From the NCBI GenBank assembly GCA_902167985.1, contig CABHNZ010000007.1, positions 186,001 to 250,000 of the forward strand: a DNA stretch of 64,000 bases. Reading direction: 5' to 3'. A program made the translations under genes and the position numbers. Shown one piece after another: positions 9,851-19,967 of the stretch. This DNA is from Shinella sp. UYSO24. Lineage in GTDB: Bacteria > Pseudomonadota > Alphaproteobacteria > Rhizobiales > Rhizobiaceae. The stretch's first letter is position 1. Each line of letters begins with the position of its first letter. The notes under the pieces are model-generated. The model searched no databases. It saw only the letters and a list, made by a program, of their open reading frames with translations, and had not been told where the DNA came from.

Positions 9851-10741
9851 ATGAAACGATCCCAACTCTCCCAGCTTGCAGTTCTGGCCGCCGTCGCCGA
9901 GGCGAAAAGCTTCCGAGGCGCGGCGCGGGAACTCGGCATTGCGCCCTCCGCCATCAGCCACGCGATCTCGGCGCTGGAGGAAAGCCTCGGCCTGCGCCTG
10001 CTTTCCCGCACCACCCGCAGCGTCGCGCCGACCGAGGAAGGCCGCCGGCTTCTTGAAACGCTGGCGCCGGCACTCGGCGATATCGCCGCGACGCTTGATA
10101 ATCTCGCCGAGCGGGAGGATCGTCCGGCCGGGCCGTTGCGCATCACCATGACCCGGCTTGCCGCCGAAGACCTCATCGTGCCGCGCATCGCCGAATTCCT
10201 GCGCCTCTACCCCGAGATCGAGCTGGACCTGACGACCGACGACCGTTTCGAGGATGTCGTGGCTGGCGGCTACGATGCCGGCCTGCGGCTTGGCGAACAT
10301 CTGGAACAGGACATGATCGCGGTGAGGGCCGGGCCACGCATCACCGGCGCCATCGTCGCGGCTCCACGCTATTTCGAAGATCACCCGATCCCGCGTCATC
10401 CGCATGATCTCCTTGCGCATCGCTGCATCCGCCGCCGGTTTGGCAGCGGTCTGATCTATCGCTGGGAACTGGAAAAAGAGGGCAAGGCGATCGTCGTCGA
10501 TGTCCGCGGCCCGCTGATCCTCACCGACCAGACCCTGATCCGCAATGCCGCGATGGATGGTGCCGGTCTCGCCTATGTCTTCGATGACCGGGTTGCAGAA
10601 GACGTCGCGTCCGGCCGGCTCGTTCGGGTTCTCGAAGACTGGTGCCAGCCATTTGAAGGCTTCTACATCTATTATCCCTCGCGCCGGCAGATGCGTCCGG
10701 CGCTGAGGGCCTTCGTCGATTTCTTCCGCCGCACGGATTGA
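9851..10741 (+). CDS. LysR-family transcriptional regulator
   Basis: A 296-residue regulator. Residues 1-60 form the winged helix-turn-helix (FRGAARELGIAPSAISHAISALEESLGLRLLSRTTRS) and the rest is the periplasmic-binding-protein-like effector domain (PLRITMTRLAAEDL, DRFEDVVAGGYDAGLRLG), close to the PgrR/CrgA-like group often found beside aldo/keto reductases. Effector unknown. It is divergent from the aldo/keto reductase at 8720-9718, the usual layout for a LysR and its target. Frame intact. Confidence 0.9.
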   Translation: MKRSQLSQLAVLAAVAEAKSFRGAARELGIAPSAISHAISALEESLGLRLLSRTTRSVAPTEEGRRLLETLAPALGDIAATLDNLAEREDRPAGPLRITMTRLAAEDLIVPRIAEFLRLYPEIELDLTTDDRFEDVVAGGYDAGLRLGEHLEQDMIAVRAGPRITGAIVAAPRYFEDHPIPRHPHDLLAHRCIRRRFGSGLIYRWELEKEGKAIVVDVRGPLILTDQTLIRNAAMDGAGLAYVFDDRVAEDVASGRLVRVLEDWCQPFEGFYIYYPSRRQMRPALRAFVDFFRRTD

Positions 10742-10779
10742 TCCATTGCCTCCCATGCGGCGGAAGGCTTGCTCCGTTA

Positions 10780-11726
10780 TCAGGCGCCGGCAGCCGTCAG
10801 CTTGGCGATCTGCGCCTCGGTGAGTGTAAGCTTGCCGGCGGCGATCAGCGCTTCGAGCTGGCGCGGGCTGGTGGCGCTGGCGATCGGGGCGGTAATGCCG
10901 GGGCGTGCCGCGACCCAGGCGATCGCGATCGAGGCAAGACCGGCGCCGGTCTCGGCGGCGACGTCGTCGAGCGCCGAAAGGATCTTCAGGCCGCGTTCGT
11001 TGATATAGTCGGGAATGCGGTAGCCGCGCGCCTTGCCCTCGGCATCCTCTGGCTTGCGATATTTCCCGGTGAGGAAGCCCGCAGCCAGCGCATAATAGCT
11101 GATGACGCCGATCTCTTCGGCGATGCAGAGATCCGCAAGCGGCCCTTCGAACGTGTTGCGGGTGCAGAGATTGTATTCCGGCTGAAGCACGTCATAGCGC
11201 GGCAGCCCGTTCTTCTCGGAGGCCTCAAGTGCGGCCTTCAGCTGCTCGGCGCTGTAGTTGGAGCAGCGACGGCGCGGATCTTGCCCTCTTCCTTGAGCTT
11301 CTGATAGGCGCCGAGCGTCTCTTCATGCGGCGTCGAATCGTCAGGGAAATGCGACAGATAGACGTCGATATAGTCGGTCTTGAGCCGCTTCAGCGAATCT
11401 TCCGCAGCCTTGACGATCCAGCGGGCCTTCAGCTTGTCGTCGCTCATCGAAGGATGTCCGACCTTGGTGACGATCACGGCCTTGTCGCGTGAAACGCTGC
11501 CGCGCTTCAGCCAGTTGCCGATCACGACTTCGCTCTCGCCGCCGACATGGCCCGGCACCCATTTCGAATAGACATCCGCCGTGTCGATCGTGTTGAAGCC
11601 GGCGCCGAAAAACTGGTCGAGCAGGTCGAACGAGGTCTTCTCGTCGGCGGTCCAGCCGAACACATTGCCGCCGAAGACGATGGGCGAGATGGAAAGGCCG
11701 GTACGGCCGAGCGGGCGAAGCTCCAT
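10780..11726 (-). CDS. aldo/keto reductase (frameshifted in this sequence)
   Basis: A second aldo/keto reductase. It starts MELRPLGRTGLSISPIVFGG at 11726, has the catalytic NTIDTADVYSKW and YLSHFPDDSTP regions, and ends with a normal family C-terminus at 10780. The frame breaks near 11267, where GTCGGCTGC appears to have lost one G. Restoring it gives VGCSNYSAEQLKAAL, the conserved SNYS motif, and a 315-residue protein. I treat the break as a sequence error. Substrate unknown. It is the third gene of a sugar/carbonyl-reduction neighbourhood, facing away from the Gfo-type oxidoreductase at 11955. Confidence 0.85.
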
Positions 11727-11954
11727 GGTTTTCTCCAGATGTTTTTGAAATCTTTAGGGGATGGCAAAGGCAAGTCTATGTTGTTGAACCTAGCGGATGT
11801 TGCCGTTTGAGAAAGCCCTGAAGTTGGCATGTCATCTATTTTTACCGGCGGTCCGGCGCGGCGCTTGTCCGCAGCCTTCTTGATGCAGCGGGTTGCCGAG
11901 ATGGCGGCATGGCCCATATGCTGGCCCCGGAAACAGTAAAGGGGAGAAACGCCA

Positions 11955-12941
11955 ATGCTGCGCTTCGGAATTCTGTCGACGGCCAAGATCGGCCGTGAAC
12001 TTGTCGCACCGGCCATTCAGGATGCCGAAAACTGCGTCGTCTCGGCCTTTGCCAGCCGTGATCTGCAAAAGGCGAAGGATCTCTGCGACCGCTTCGGCGC
12101 ACCGCATGCCTTCGGCTCCTATGACGAGATGCTGGCATCCGACCTTATCGATGCGGTCTATATCCCGCTGCCCACCAGCCAGCATGTCGAATGGGCCGCC
12201 AAGGCAGCCGAGGCCGGCAAGCATGTGCTGGTCGAAAAGCCGCTTGCCCTCAAGGCACAGGAGATCAAGGATCTGATTGCGGTGCGTGACCGCGCCGGCG
12301 TCATCATATCCGAAGCCTTCATGGTCACATACGCGCCGGTCTGGCTCAAGGTGAAGGCATTGCTGGAGGAAGGCGCGATCGGCCGCCTGCGCCATGTGCA
12401 GGGCGCTTTCAGCTATTTCAACCGCGACCCCAACAACATGCGCAACATCCCCGAACTCGGCGGCGGCGCGCTGCCCGATATCGGCGTCTACCCGACGATT
12501 GTCACCCGCTTTGCGACCGGTGCCGAGCCTCTGCGCGTCAAGTCGACCATCGAGCGCGACCCGGATTTCGGCACCGATATCTATGCCAACGTAAAGGCCG
12601 ATTTCGGCACGTTCGACATGACATTCTATGTCGCGACCCAGCTTGCGGCCCGTCAGGTCATGGTGTTCCACGGCACCGAGGGCTATATCGAGGTAAAATC
12701 GCCCTTCAACGCCAACCGTTACGGCGCCGAGGAAATCGAGCTGTCGAGCCAGAACCACAATCAGGCGCAGATCTTCCGCTTTCCCGACAGCCGGCAATAC
12801 AAGCGGCAGGTGGAAGCCTTCGCTAAGGCTGCAGCGGGTGATGTCTCGGCGGTCGTGTCGCTGGAAAGCTCCTACGCCAACCAGCGCTTCATCGATGCCA
12901 TTTACCGCGCGTCGGACAAGGACGGCTGGGAAACCGTCTGA
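11955..12941 (+). CDS. Gfo/Idh/MocA-family oxidoreductase
   Basis: A 328-residue NAD(P)-dependent dehydrogenase. The N-terminal Rossmann domain ([20 protein letters not shown]) is followed by the family signature [12 protein letters not shown] near residue 95, with the catalytic Lys, then the C-terminal alpha/beta domain ([10 protein letters not shown]). Substrates in this family are sugars, inositols or xylose-type diols; this one cannot be assigned. The ribosome binding site GGGGAGAA lies 8 nt before ATG 11955. It converges with gtrA, and a small tandem repeat fills the junction. Confidence 0.88.
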   Translation: MLRFGILSTAKIGRELVAPAIQDAENCVVSAFASRDLQKAKDLCDRFGAPHAFGSYDEMLASDLIDAVYIPLPTSQHVEWAAKAAEAGKHVLVEKPLALKAQEIKDLIAVRDRAGVIISEAFMVTYAPVWLKVKALLEEGAIGRLRHVQGAFSYFNRDPNNMRNIPELGGGALPDIGVYPTIVTRFATGAEPLRVKSTIERDPDFGTDIYANVKADFGTFDMTFYVATQLAARQVMVFHGTEGYIEVKSPFNANRYGAEEIELSSQNHNQAQIFRFPDSRQYKRQVEAFAKAAAGDVSAVVSLESSYANQRFIDAIYRASDKDGWETV

Positions 12942-12943
12942 CG

Positions 12944-12991
12944 CCTGGAATTACCGGCGCCTGAAATTACTGGCGCCCGCAGTTACTGGCG
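12944..12991. repeat. three tandem 16-bp repeats over the gtrA stop codon
   Basis: Read on the minus strand, the 16-bp unit CGCCAGTAACTGCGGG (12976-12991) is followed by CGCCAGTAATTTCAGG (12960-12975) and CGCCGGTAATTCCAGG (12944-12959). The first unit contains the TAA stop of gtrA. The array ends 2 bp from the stop of the convergent oxidoreductase gene. Confidence 0.85.
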
Positions 12992-13357
12992 GAATACGAA
13001 GCGCGAATAGCCGAAGAAACTGTAGAGCGTCGCCGAGGCCGAAGAGAGGACCACGGCGGCGATCGGTTGCAGCATCGGCAGATGGTAGATCAGCGCCGAA
13101 TAGACGGCATAGTTCAACACGGCCGATGTGATGCCTACGGCCCAGTAGCGAAACCCCTCGACGGCGAGAGAATGGCGCGACGGTTCGAACGTGCGGCTGC
13201 GATTGATGAACCATGTGAAGCCCATGGCGCAGAGGATGGCCGGAATGCGCGCATGAAACGGGCTGACCTGTGCAGCGGTGATCAGCAGATGCGTCAGGCC
13301 CGCATCGATGATGAACCCGCCGCCGCCGGCCAGCAGAAACCAGAAGAGACGCTTCAT
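12983..13357 (-). CDS. GtrA-family membrane protein
   Basis: A 124-residue protein with four predicted membrane segments: FWFLLAGGGGFIIDAGL, IPAILCAMGFTWFINR, YWAVGITSAVLNYAVYS and PIAAVVLSSASATLYSFFGYSRFVF. GtrA proteins are thought to flip polyprenyl-phosphate-linked sugars across the inner membrane. Its ATG overlaps the stop of the preceding glycosyltransferase (ATGA at 13354-13357), so the two act as a unit: the glycosyltransferase loads sugar onto lipid phosphate and GtrA moves it outward. Confidence 0.88.
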   Translation of the reverse strand: MKRLFWFLLAGGGGFIIDAGLTHLLITAAQVSPFHARIPAILCAMGFTWFINRSRTFEPSRHSLAVEGFRYWAVGITSAVLNYAVYSALIYHLPMLQPIAAVVLSSASATLYSFFGYSRFVFRQ

Positions 13358-14357
13358 GCCGCGCTCTTCTCGCTCCGCCGCCGCTGGTTGGGTCTTGGCT
13401 TGACGTCAGAGGCCGGCATTTCGCTCCGGTGCGGCAGCGACATGTAATGGATGCGCAGCACTTCGGCGCGGGCACGCGACAGGGAATCGAGGATCAGCCC
13501 GGCGGTCAGCACCAGAAGCGAGCTCATCATCAGCACCAGCGAAAACACCCAGGTGGGCATGCGGTCGACGAGGCCCGTCTCGAAATAGGCGACAAGCACC
13601 GGCGCCATGAAGATCAGGCTTGCCAGCATCAGCGCGCCGCTGATCGTGCCGAAAAAGGCGAATGGCCGCGTCTCCTTCATCAGCATGGCGAACATGAAGA
13701 GGATCTTGAACCCGTCGCGGAAGGTGGAAAGCTTGGAATGCGAGCCCTCCGGCCGACGGCCGTAATCGAGCTCGATCTCGAAGACCGGCAGTTTCAGCCG
13801 GGAGGCATGCACCGACATTTCCGTCTCGATCTCGAACCCGCCGGAAACGGCCGGAAAGCTTTTCACGAACCGGCGCGAAAACACCCGGTAGCCGGAAAAG
13901 ATATCGGTGAAATCACGCCCGAAGATCGTCCGGTAGAGAACGTTGAAGATCCGGTTGCGGTGGCATGGCCCTGCCGCCCGGCATCGTCATGCACGCCGCG
14001 GCGCGTGCCGACGACCATGTCGGCGCGCTCGGTGACAAGCGTGCGGATCAGGTCTTCGGCGTCCTTCGGCGAATAGGTGCCGTCGCCATCGGCCATGATG
14101 TAGATATCCGCATCGATATCGGCAAACATCCGGCGCACCACATGGCCCTTGCCCTGGCGCCGTTCGCGCATCACATGCGCGCCGGCGAGCATGGCCTTCA
14201 GCGCCGTGCCATCGGTGGAATTGTTGTCATAGACATAGATGCGCGCGCCCGGCAGTGCCTCGGCAAAGCCCCTGACGACGCCCTCGATCGTGGCGGCTTC
14301 GTTGTAGCAGGGCAGGAGGACGGCGATATCGAGTTCGCCGGCAAGCACATCACTCAT
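13354..14357 (-). CDS. DPM1-like family 2 glycosyltransferase (frameshifted in this sequence)
   Basis: A polyprenyl-phosphate sugar transferase of GT2 type. The N-terminus carries VLLPCYNEAATIEGVVRGF, YVYDNNSTDGT, the metal-binding MADGDGTYSP and MVVGTRRGV. The C-terminus carries GFEIETEMS and two membrane segments (FAFFGTISGALMLASLI, VFSLVLMMSSLLVLTAGLI). The frame breaks near 13957: ACCGGCAAC appears as ACCGCAAC. One restored G joins GHATGNRIFNVLYR to the C-terminal half, giving 334 residues. Start ATG 14357. Coupled to gtrA and divergent from a GT-C membrane glycosyltransferase that could use its product. Confidence 0.85.
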
Positions 14358-14573
14358 GATTTTCACTCGGATACTAAAGAAAACCGTGATGCGGTAACTG
14401 ATCCGCATCTGGCCCCACTATCGGCCGGTGGAGGTTAAGGTCCCGTTGAAGCCCCGCATTGCTGCAACGAAAATGGCGCAGAGTTGATCGGGCCGGGCGG
14501 GGGCGTTTCCCAGTTGGTAATGTCCTTGTGCGTAAGGTCCGGCCATTCTCTGAAGCATAGGAAGTGCTTGTCG

Positions 14574-16416
14574 ATGGCAGAAGGCCTGGCGAATGATGGT
14601 TTTGGCGTAGCGACCGGTCGGGAACGTCCACCTCTGCTTCACCGATTGTTGCCGGCCGTCCTTCTTTACTGGCTGGCGGCGATCATCTTCGCCTCGTGCT
14701 CAATCTGCCCGGCGCCAAGGATCTGATCGGCCCCGACAATGACGATGCCATGCGTCTCGTCGAGGTGCGCGATTTCCTCAATGGCCAGGCTGGTTCGATC
14801 TCATGCAGTACAGGCTGGGGATCTCTCCCGGCACGCTGATGCACTGGTCGCGCTTCATCGACCTGCCGCTGTCGCTGCTGATCCGCTTCTTCTCGCTCTT
14901 CGTCGACAACCGCGAGATGGCCGAGGGCGCTGCCGCCACCGCCTGGCCGCTGCTTCTGGCAGGCCTGCTGCTCTATACGCTGGCACTTGCCGCCCGCTGG
15001 ATCGGCGGCGTTGCGGTCATGCACATGGCGCTTGGCCTCGGCATCATTTTCGTCGTCACCTGCACCAAGTTCAAGCCAGGCGCGATCGACCACCACAATG
15101 CCCAGATGGCGCTCACCATGTGGGTCGTCGCCATGCTGGTCGATCCGCGTGCTCGGGCCTGGACTCATTCGCTGGCCGGTATCGCGGCGGCGCTTGCTGT
15201 CGCCATCGGCGCTGAGACAGTGCCTTTCGTCGCGGTCGCCTGCGTCTGCGTCGTCATCCGCTGGGCATGGCAGGGCGCAGAGTTTGCCGCTGCCGGCCGC
15301 GCCTTCGGCATCAGCCTTGCGCTCGCCATCGCCGCCGCCTTCTTCGGCACGGTCCCGCCATCGGCCTATTCGGCCGTCACCTGCGATAACCTTTCGCTTG
15401 GCTTCTTCTCGCTGACGGCGATCGGCGGCGCCGGCTTCTTCATGATCGCCTGCTTGCCGGCGGGCATCGGCCGGATCGGCCGTTTCGTCGCGACCGGCCT
15501 TCTCGGCATCGTCGTGCTCATCACGGCAAAGCTCGTCGCACCGCAATGCCTGGGTGATCCGCTTGGCAATCTCGATCCGCTGCTCGTCACGCTCTGGCTC
15601 GATGGCGTCTCGGAGGCGCGGCCGGTCTGGAAGGAGATTTTCGCCTTCCCGGAAACCTTCGGCGCCTATTATCTCGTCGGTTTCTTCGCCATGGCTGTCT
15701 GCGCATGGCGCATGGTCATGGGCCGCGATGTCGGCCTGCACCTCCTGCTGCTGACGCTGATCGCCGCCGAATGGGGCGTCTCTCTGATCCAGGTGCGCAA
15801 TTCCTTCTTCGCCAACCTCCTGAGCATCCTGCCGCTTGCACTCCTGATCGCCGATCTGCGCAAGGTCAGCGGCAAGGATCCGGAAAACCCGGCAATCGCC
15901 GCCACCTATATCCTGACGGTTCTGGCCTCGGTGCCGATCGTCTGGGGTGTTGCCGGCGTTCTCATCAAGGAGGGCGCATCGAAGCTCGACATGAATGCGC
16001 TCGGCACGGCCGGCGGTATGCAGGAGAGCAGCTGCGGCGGGCCTGACATGATGCGGGTACTGAGGAGCCTGCCCGACGGCACCGTGCTTGCGCCTTCGAA
16101 TGCCGGCGCCGGCATTCTGCGCTTCACAGGTCAGCGCGCGCTGGCGGGGCCTTATCACCGCAATCAGGCGGGTATGCTGGCAGAACTTCACGCAGGTCTC
16201 GCCACGCCGCAGGATGCGCTTGCCATCATCAGGCAGTCGGGCGCGACGATCCTGGCCTTCTGCGGCAGTGACCCGCAGACCGAAACGATCGTCAAGATGA
16301 AGCCGGACGGCCTTTATGCGACGCTCGCCAAGGGAAGTGTTCCGGATTATCTGGAACCTGTCGGCGGCCTCGTCGATGGTTTCCGCATCTTCACGGTAAA
16401 GCCGGCCGCGCCATAG
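14574..16416 (+). CDS. GT-C fold membrane glycosyltransferase (frameshifted in this sequence)
   Basis: A large polytopic inner-membrane protein, 614 residues after repair, with about 11-13 hydrophobic segments. Near the N-terminus is the DDAMRLVEVRDFLNGQGWFDL motif, and near residue 180 is GAIDHHNAQM. An early Asp pair and a DHHN loop are marks of the STT3/PMT-like GT-C superfamily, which takes sugar from polyprenyl phosphate. Two single-G losses break the N-terminal part: near 14696 (TCGGTG read as TCGTG) and near 14789 (CAGGGC read as CAGGC). ATG 14574 has AGGAAG 9 nt upstream. It faces away from the DPM1-like/GtrA pair. Confidence 0.75.
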
Positions 16417-16474
16417 GTCGCGGTCGGGCGGGTGCGGTCAAGCCGCATGCCGCCGGCATCGCTGCGGGTGAATA

Positions 16475-16723
16475 TCAGGCGGAGTGGGAAGGCTTGGTCG
16501 GCCGCAGGCGGGCGAACACCGCATAGGACGCAATCAGCATCACGATGCCGAAATTATATCCCAGGATGGCATAGAGCAGCCGGAGATAATGCACCGGGCC
16601 AACGCTCACGAACGAGGCCAATGCGAATGTCATAACAATAAGGGCAGCAGTCAGCGCGATGCAAAACGCCGACCGCATCATGCCCGCGGCAAAGCCGATG
16701 CCTGTAGCGGTCAGGAAAAGCAC
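16475..16723 (-). CDS. small membrane protein of unknown function
   Basis: An 82-residue protein with three hydrophobic stretches (TATGIGFAAGMM, IALTAALIVMTFALASFVSV, LLYAILGYNFGIVMLIASYAVFA) and a basic C-terminal tail. I do not recognise the family. It converges with the GT-C glycosyltransferase gene. A start at 16723 is preceded by AAAGGAGTGATG-like purines. Confidence 0.5.
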   Translation of the reverse strand: MLFLTATGIGFAAGMMRSAFCIALTAALIVMTFALASFVSVGPVHYLRLLYAILGYNFGIVMLIASYAVFARLRPTKPSHSA

Positions 16724-16880
16724 GTCATCACTCCTTCTTTTTGTGGGGGCAAATTAGCATCGACAAGCTAATAATTGCTTGCCGCGCAGCCCTTCCAAAG
16801 TCCGGACATCGGACATTTTCATCGGATGGCGACCCGTTTCAGGACATTCATGTCGCAGGACCATCATCCGCCGAGGGTGA

Positions 16881-17196
16881 TCACACCATGTAACGCGATA
16901 TTACAGAGGGTGGTTCCCCTTTCCACGCAAGAAGGACGTGAAATACTTGAACGGGCCGGACAAGTTCGACCGGCTCTCCCTCGAATTCCACCAGTTCCGC
17001 GCGACGGCAGGGCCGCGCGGAGGTCTCGTCGAAGGCGCAGCCGACGCAATCGCAACCCCATGGGAAATGCTGCCATTGCCGATCGTCTCCGTGAGCGTGA
17101 TGCCGGCGCGGCCAAGCACCGTCACAGCCTCGTCCCGGTTTCGAAACGCAACAGCAGCGGTTCCTCGCCCATGGCACGGACCTCCGGCATCTCCAT
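16881..17196 (-). CDS. unknown Cys-containing protein downstream of the spike gene (two frameshifts)
   Basis: I do not recognise this gene. Three adjacent minus-strand frames each show high third-position GC and join into one 105-residue protein. This needs one C restored near 17135 (CCCGGG read as CCGGG) and one G near 17060 (five Gs read as four). The result begins MEMPEVRAMGEEPLLLRF, has LGRAGITLTETIGNG in the middle, a cysteine cluster (CDCVGCAFDETSARPC) and ends VLLAWKGEPPSVISRYMV. It starts 8 bp after the stop of the spike-base gene, so it is probably co-transcribed with it. Confidence 0.45.
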
Positions 17197-17203
17197 AGCA
17201 GCC

Positions 17204-17467
17204 TCAGACCAGCGCTGCGATTGCGCCGGCTGTGGTTCCGGTCGCAAGCACTGCGGTGACGCGAAGTGGCAGGATCGCGCCCGTCGGCACGTTTTGCAAT
17301 GTCAGAACCTCTCCTGACAGCATGCGTAACGTAAGGTTGCCACCATTGCCGATGAAAAGCGCCCGCGTCGTCTCCGTCAGGAGGGCGGTATCGCTGGGTG
17401 TGATGGAAAATCCGGATGAGGCAGGGCCGGAAAGTGAGGATTGCGTATTGGCAAAACGGTCCGTCAT
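17204..17467 (-). CDS. spike base protein, RCAP_rcc01079-like (gene-transfer-agent head spike homologue)
   Basis: An 87-residue protein starting MTDRFANTQSSLSGPASSGF. The pattern ITPSDTALLTETTRALFIGNGG, then GAILPLRVTAVLATGTTAGAI, matches small head-spike base proteins of the Rhodobacter gene transfer agent (RCAP_rcc01079 family). No other gene-transfer-agent or phage structural genes are present in the window, so this is an orphan or a co-opted copy. Start ATG 17467. The gene is intact and sits next to a frameshifted unknown gene. Confidence 0.6.
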   Translation of the reverse strand: MTDRFANTQSSLSGPASSGFSITPSDTALLTETTRALFIGNGGNLTLRMLSGEVLTLQNVPTGAILPLRVTAVLATGTTAGAIAALV

Positions 17468-17731
17468 GGTCGATGTCTCCTTGTCGATCGCCCTCCCATT
17501 GTGCGGCCTGCCACGGTCATGGGGACGAAAGCGGTAACGTCGATGGCGAAAATGCCGAAAGGGCGCCTCGCGGCACCCTACCGGCAGCTCTTCTTCTGAC
17601 ATGGTCCCTCCGGCGGAAAAGAAAAGGCCAGCGAGAGAGCCTCGGCGCCTCTCGTTTTCCATATGTTGTGCAACCCTCGAGGAATGCCGAACGCTGGTGA
17701 AATCCGCGGTCACTTCCGCTAGGAAGGAAGC

Positions 17732-19380
17732 ATGAGCAGCTTCTTCGCCAGCGATTCGCCATCCAATCTCGCCGAGTTTTCCGTTTCGGAACTCTCCGGC
17801 TCGATCAAGCGCACCGTCGAAAACGCCTTCGACCATGTGCGGGTGCGCGGCGAAATCTCCGGTTATCGGGGACCGCATTCCTCCGGTCATGCCTATTTCG
17901 CGCTGAAGGATGACCGTGCCCGCATCGATGCCGTCGTCTGGAAGGGCACGTTCTCGCGTCTGCGCTTCCGCCCGGAAGAGGGCATGGAGGTTATCGCCAC
18001 CGGCAAGGTGACGACCTTCCCCGGCTCATCGAAATACCAGATCGTCATCGAGAGCCTTGAGCCTGCCGGTGCCGGTGCGCTGATGGCACTGCTGGAGGAG
18101 CGCCGCCGCAAGCTCGCCGCCGAAGGCCTGTTCGATCGCGAGCGCAAACGGCCTCTTCCCTTCCTGCCGCGCGTCATCGGCGTCGTGACATCGCCGACGG
18201 GCGCCGTCATCCGCGATATCCTGCACCGCATTTCCGATCGCTTTCCCGTTCATGTCGTCGTCTGGCCCGTCAAGGTTCAGGGCGAGGGCTCCGGTGACGA
18301 GGTTGCGGCCGCAATCCGTGGCTTCAACGGCGTCGAGCCGGGCGGCCCGTTCCCGCGGCCTGACGTGCTGATCGTCGCGCGCGGCGGCGGCAGTCTTGAA
18401 GATCTCTGGAGCTTCAACGACGAGGCCGTGGTCCGGGCAGCTGCGGAGAGCGCCATCCCGCTCATATCTGCCGTCGGCCACGAGACGGACTGGACGCTGA
18501 TCGACCATGCCGCGGATGTCCGCGCTCCGACGCCGACCGGCGCCGCCGAGATGGCCGTTCCTGTGAAAGCCGATCTGGAGGCGCAGCTTGCAACGCTTGC
18601 GGCACGCCTCGGCGGCAGCGCCTTGCGCCAGATGGATCAGCGCCGCCAGTCCGTTCGCGCGCTCGTGCGGGCGCTTCCCTCGCTCGACCAGTTGCTGGCA
18701 CTGCCGCGCCGCCGGTTTGACGAGGCGGCAGCCGGGCTTGGCCGTGGGCTCGAACGCACCACGATCGTCAAGCGCCGGCAGTTCGAACGGGCATCCTCCG
18801 GCCTGCGGGTCGATCTTCTATCCGGCCGGATCCAGCAGCAGAGGCAGCGGTTGGCCGAGGCCATCCTGCGTGCGGAGCGCCAGCTGGAACGCCAGCTCTT
18901 GCGCGGCAAGGGCAGGGTGGATCGCGCCGAGGCGGCCCTTGTCGCTCTGCCGGCGCGGCTTTCCGGCCAGTTGCAGCGCGAACGCCAGCAGCTGACGGCG
19001 CTCTCCCGTCAGGCCGATACGGCACTCACGCACGCCCTGTCGAAACGCCGAGCGGCGGTCACGGCGCAGGATCGCGTCCTGCAATCGCTCTCCTATACCA
19101 ATGTCCTGAACCGTGGCTTTGCCGTGATCCGCGGCGAGGATGACCGGCCGCTGACCCGTGCTGCCGCGCTCGGCGAGGGACAGGGGATCTCGATCCAGTT
19201 CGCCGATGGCCGCGTGGCCGCGCGCACGCAGGGCGAGGGCGAGGAACCGGCGGCTCCATCCGGCCCCGTCGGGCACACGGAGCCGGTGCAGAAAAGCGTG
19301 CACCAAAGTCGCCCGCGCCGGAGCAGTCGGCAAAGGCTGGCGAGCCCGGCGATCCTCCGAAACAGGGCAGTCTCTTCTGA
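17732..19380 (+). CDS. xseA: exodeoxyribonuclease VII large subunit (frameshift near the 3' end)
   Basis: XseA with XseB degrades single-stranded DNA into oligonucleotides. The N-terminal OB fold ([20 protein letters not shown]) is followed by the catalytic domain ([59 protein letters not shown]) and a long coiled coil. Near 19289 CAGGAAAAG appears as CAGAAAAG. Restoring one G leads to the usual C-terminus PPKQGSLF and a stop at 19378-19380, 549 residues. Without it the frame wrongly continues to 19558. The start ATG 17732 follows AGGAAGGA. Confidence 0.93.
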
Positions 19381-19559
19381 TGTACGCCGGCTCGCCGGCT
19401 GTGACGAGCTTGTGATATCTGCCTTGCGCCGCTCCCGCATTTCATTCTCGACAGGAAATGCCTATCTAGACCAAGGCGCCTGGCGTTATGATCGCCGCAA
19501 TTGTCCGGTGAATGCCGGAGGATTGTCGGGCAATGGCCGGCCGCTCCATGGAGAATGAG

Positions 19560-19909
19560 ATGAAACGCAAGATATTCCCCCTCTCTGCCGCCATCATGCT
19601 GGGCGCCTTTGCGGCCTTTGCCTCTGAGACGCCGGCTTTGGCCGCCCAGTCGCCGCTGTCACAGTTCATTTTCGGCAAGGCCTATAATGACGGCGTGACG
19701 GCAGTGCAGATCACGCCGCAGGCGCGTCACGATGGCGACCTGCCGATCTCGGTGATCTACGCAACGCCGAATGCGATCCGCTATCCCAGTCGATTGTCGG
19801 CGCCGATGCCCATCTGCGCAAGGCAATCGCCGATCGCGGCATTTCGCTCCACAATGTCGTGAAGGTCGAGACCGCCCTCAATGGCGGTCATGTGCTCTAC
19901 TATCATTGA
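19560..19909 (+). CDS. exported protein of unknown function (frameshifted in this sequence)
   Basis: A small secreted protein with a clear signal peptide (MKRKIFPLSAAIMLGAFAAFA, cleavage after ETPALA). The mature part, AQSPLSQFIFGKAYNDGVTAVQ, resembles nothing I can name. The frame breaks near 19780 (CCGGCT read as CCGCT). Repair gives IRLSQSIVGADAHLRKAI, ending NGGHVLYYH, 116 residues in total. I chose ATG 19560 because GGAG lies 6 nt upstream and the signal peptide begins there. Confidence 0.6.
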
Positions 19910-19919
19910 CACGGCTGCT

Positions 19920-19943
19920 GCGGCCGCCTGAGAGGGCGGCCGC
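19920..19943. terminator. GC-rich hairpin between convergent genes
   Basis: A perfect 9-bp stem GCGGCCGCC/GGCGGCCGC with loop TGAGAG lies between the convergent secreted-protein and aminopeptidase genes. No T-tract follows on either strand, so termination would not be canonical. Confidence 0.45.
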
Positions 19944-19967
19944 CGGCATTGAAGGTTCAGGCGAGGC

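Noticed and set aside
16417-17731. Prophage or gene-transfer-agent cluster around the spike-base gene
   Set aside because: No capsid, portal, terminase, integrase or lysis gene is present on either side; only one small homologue is found.
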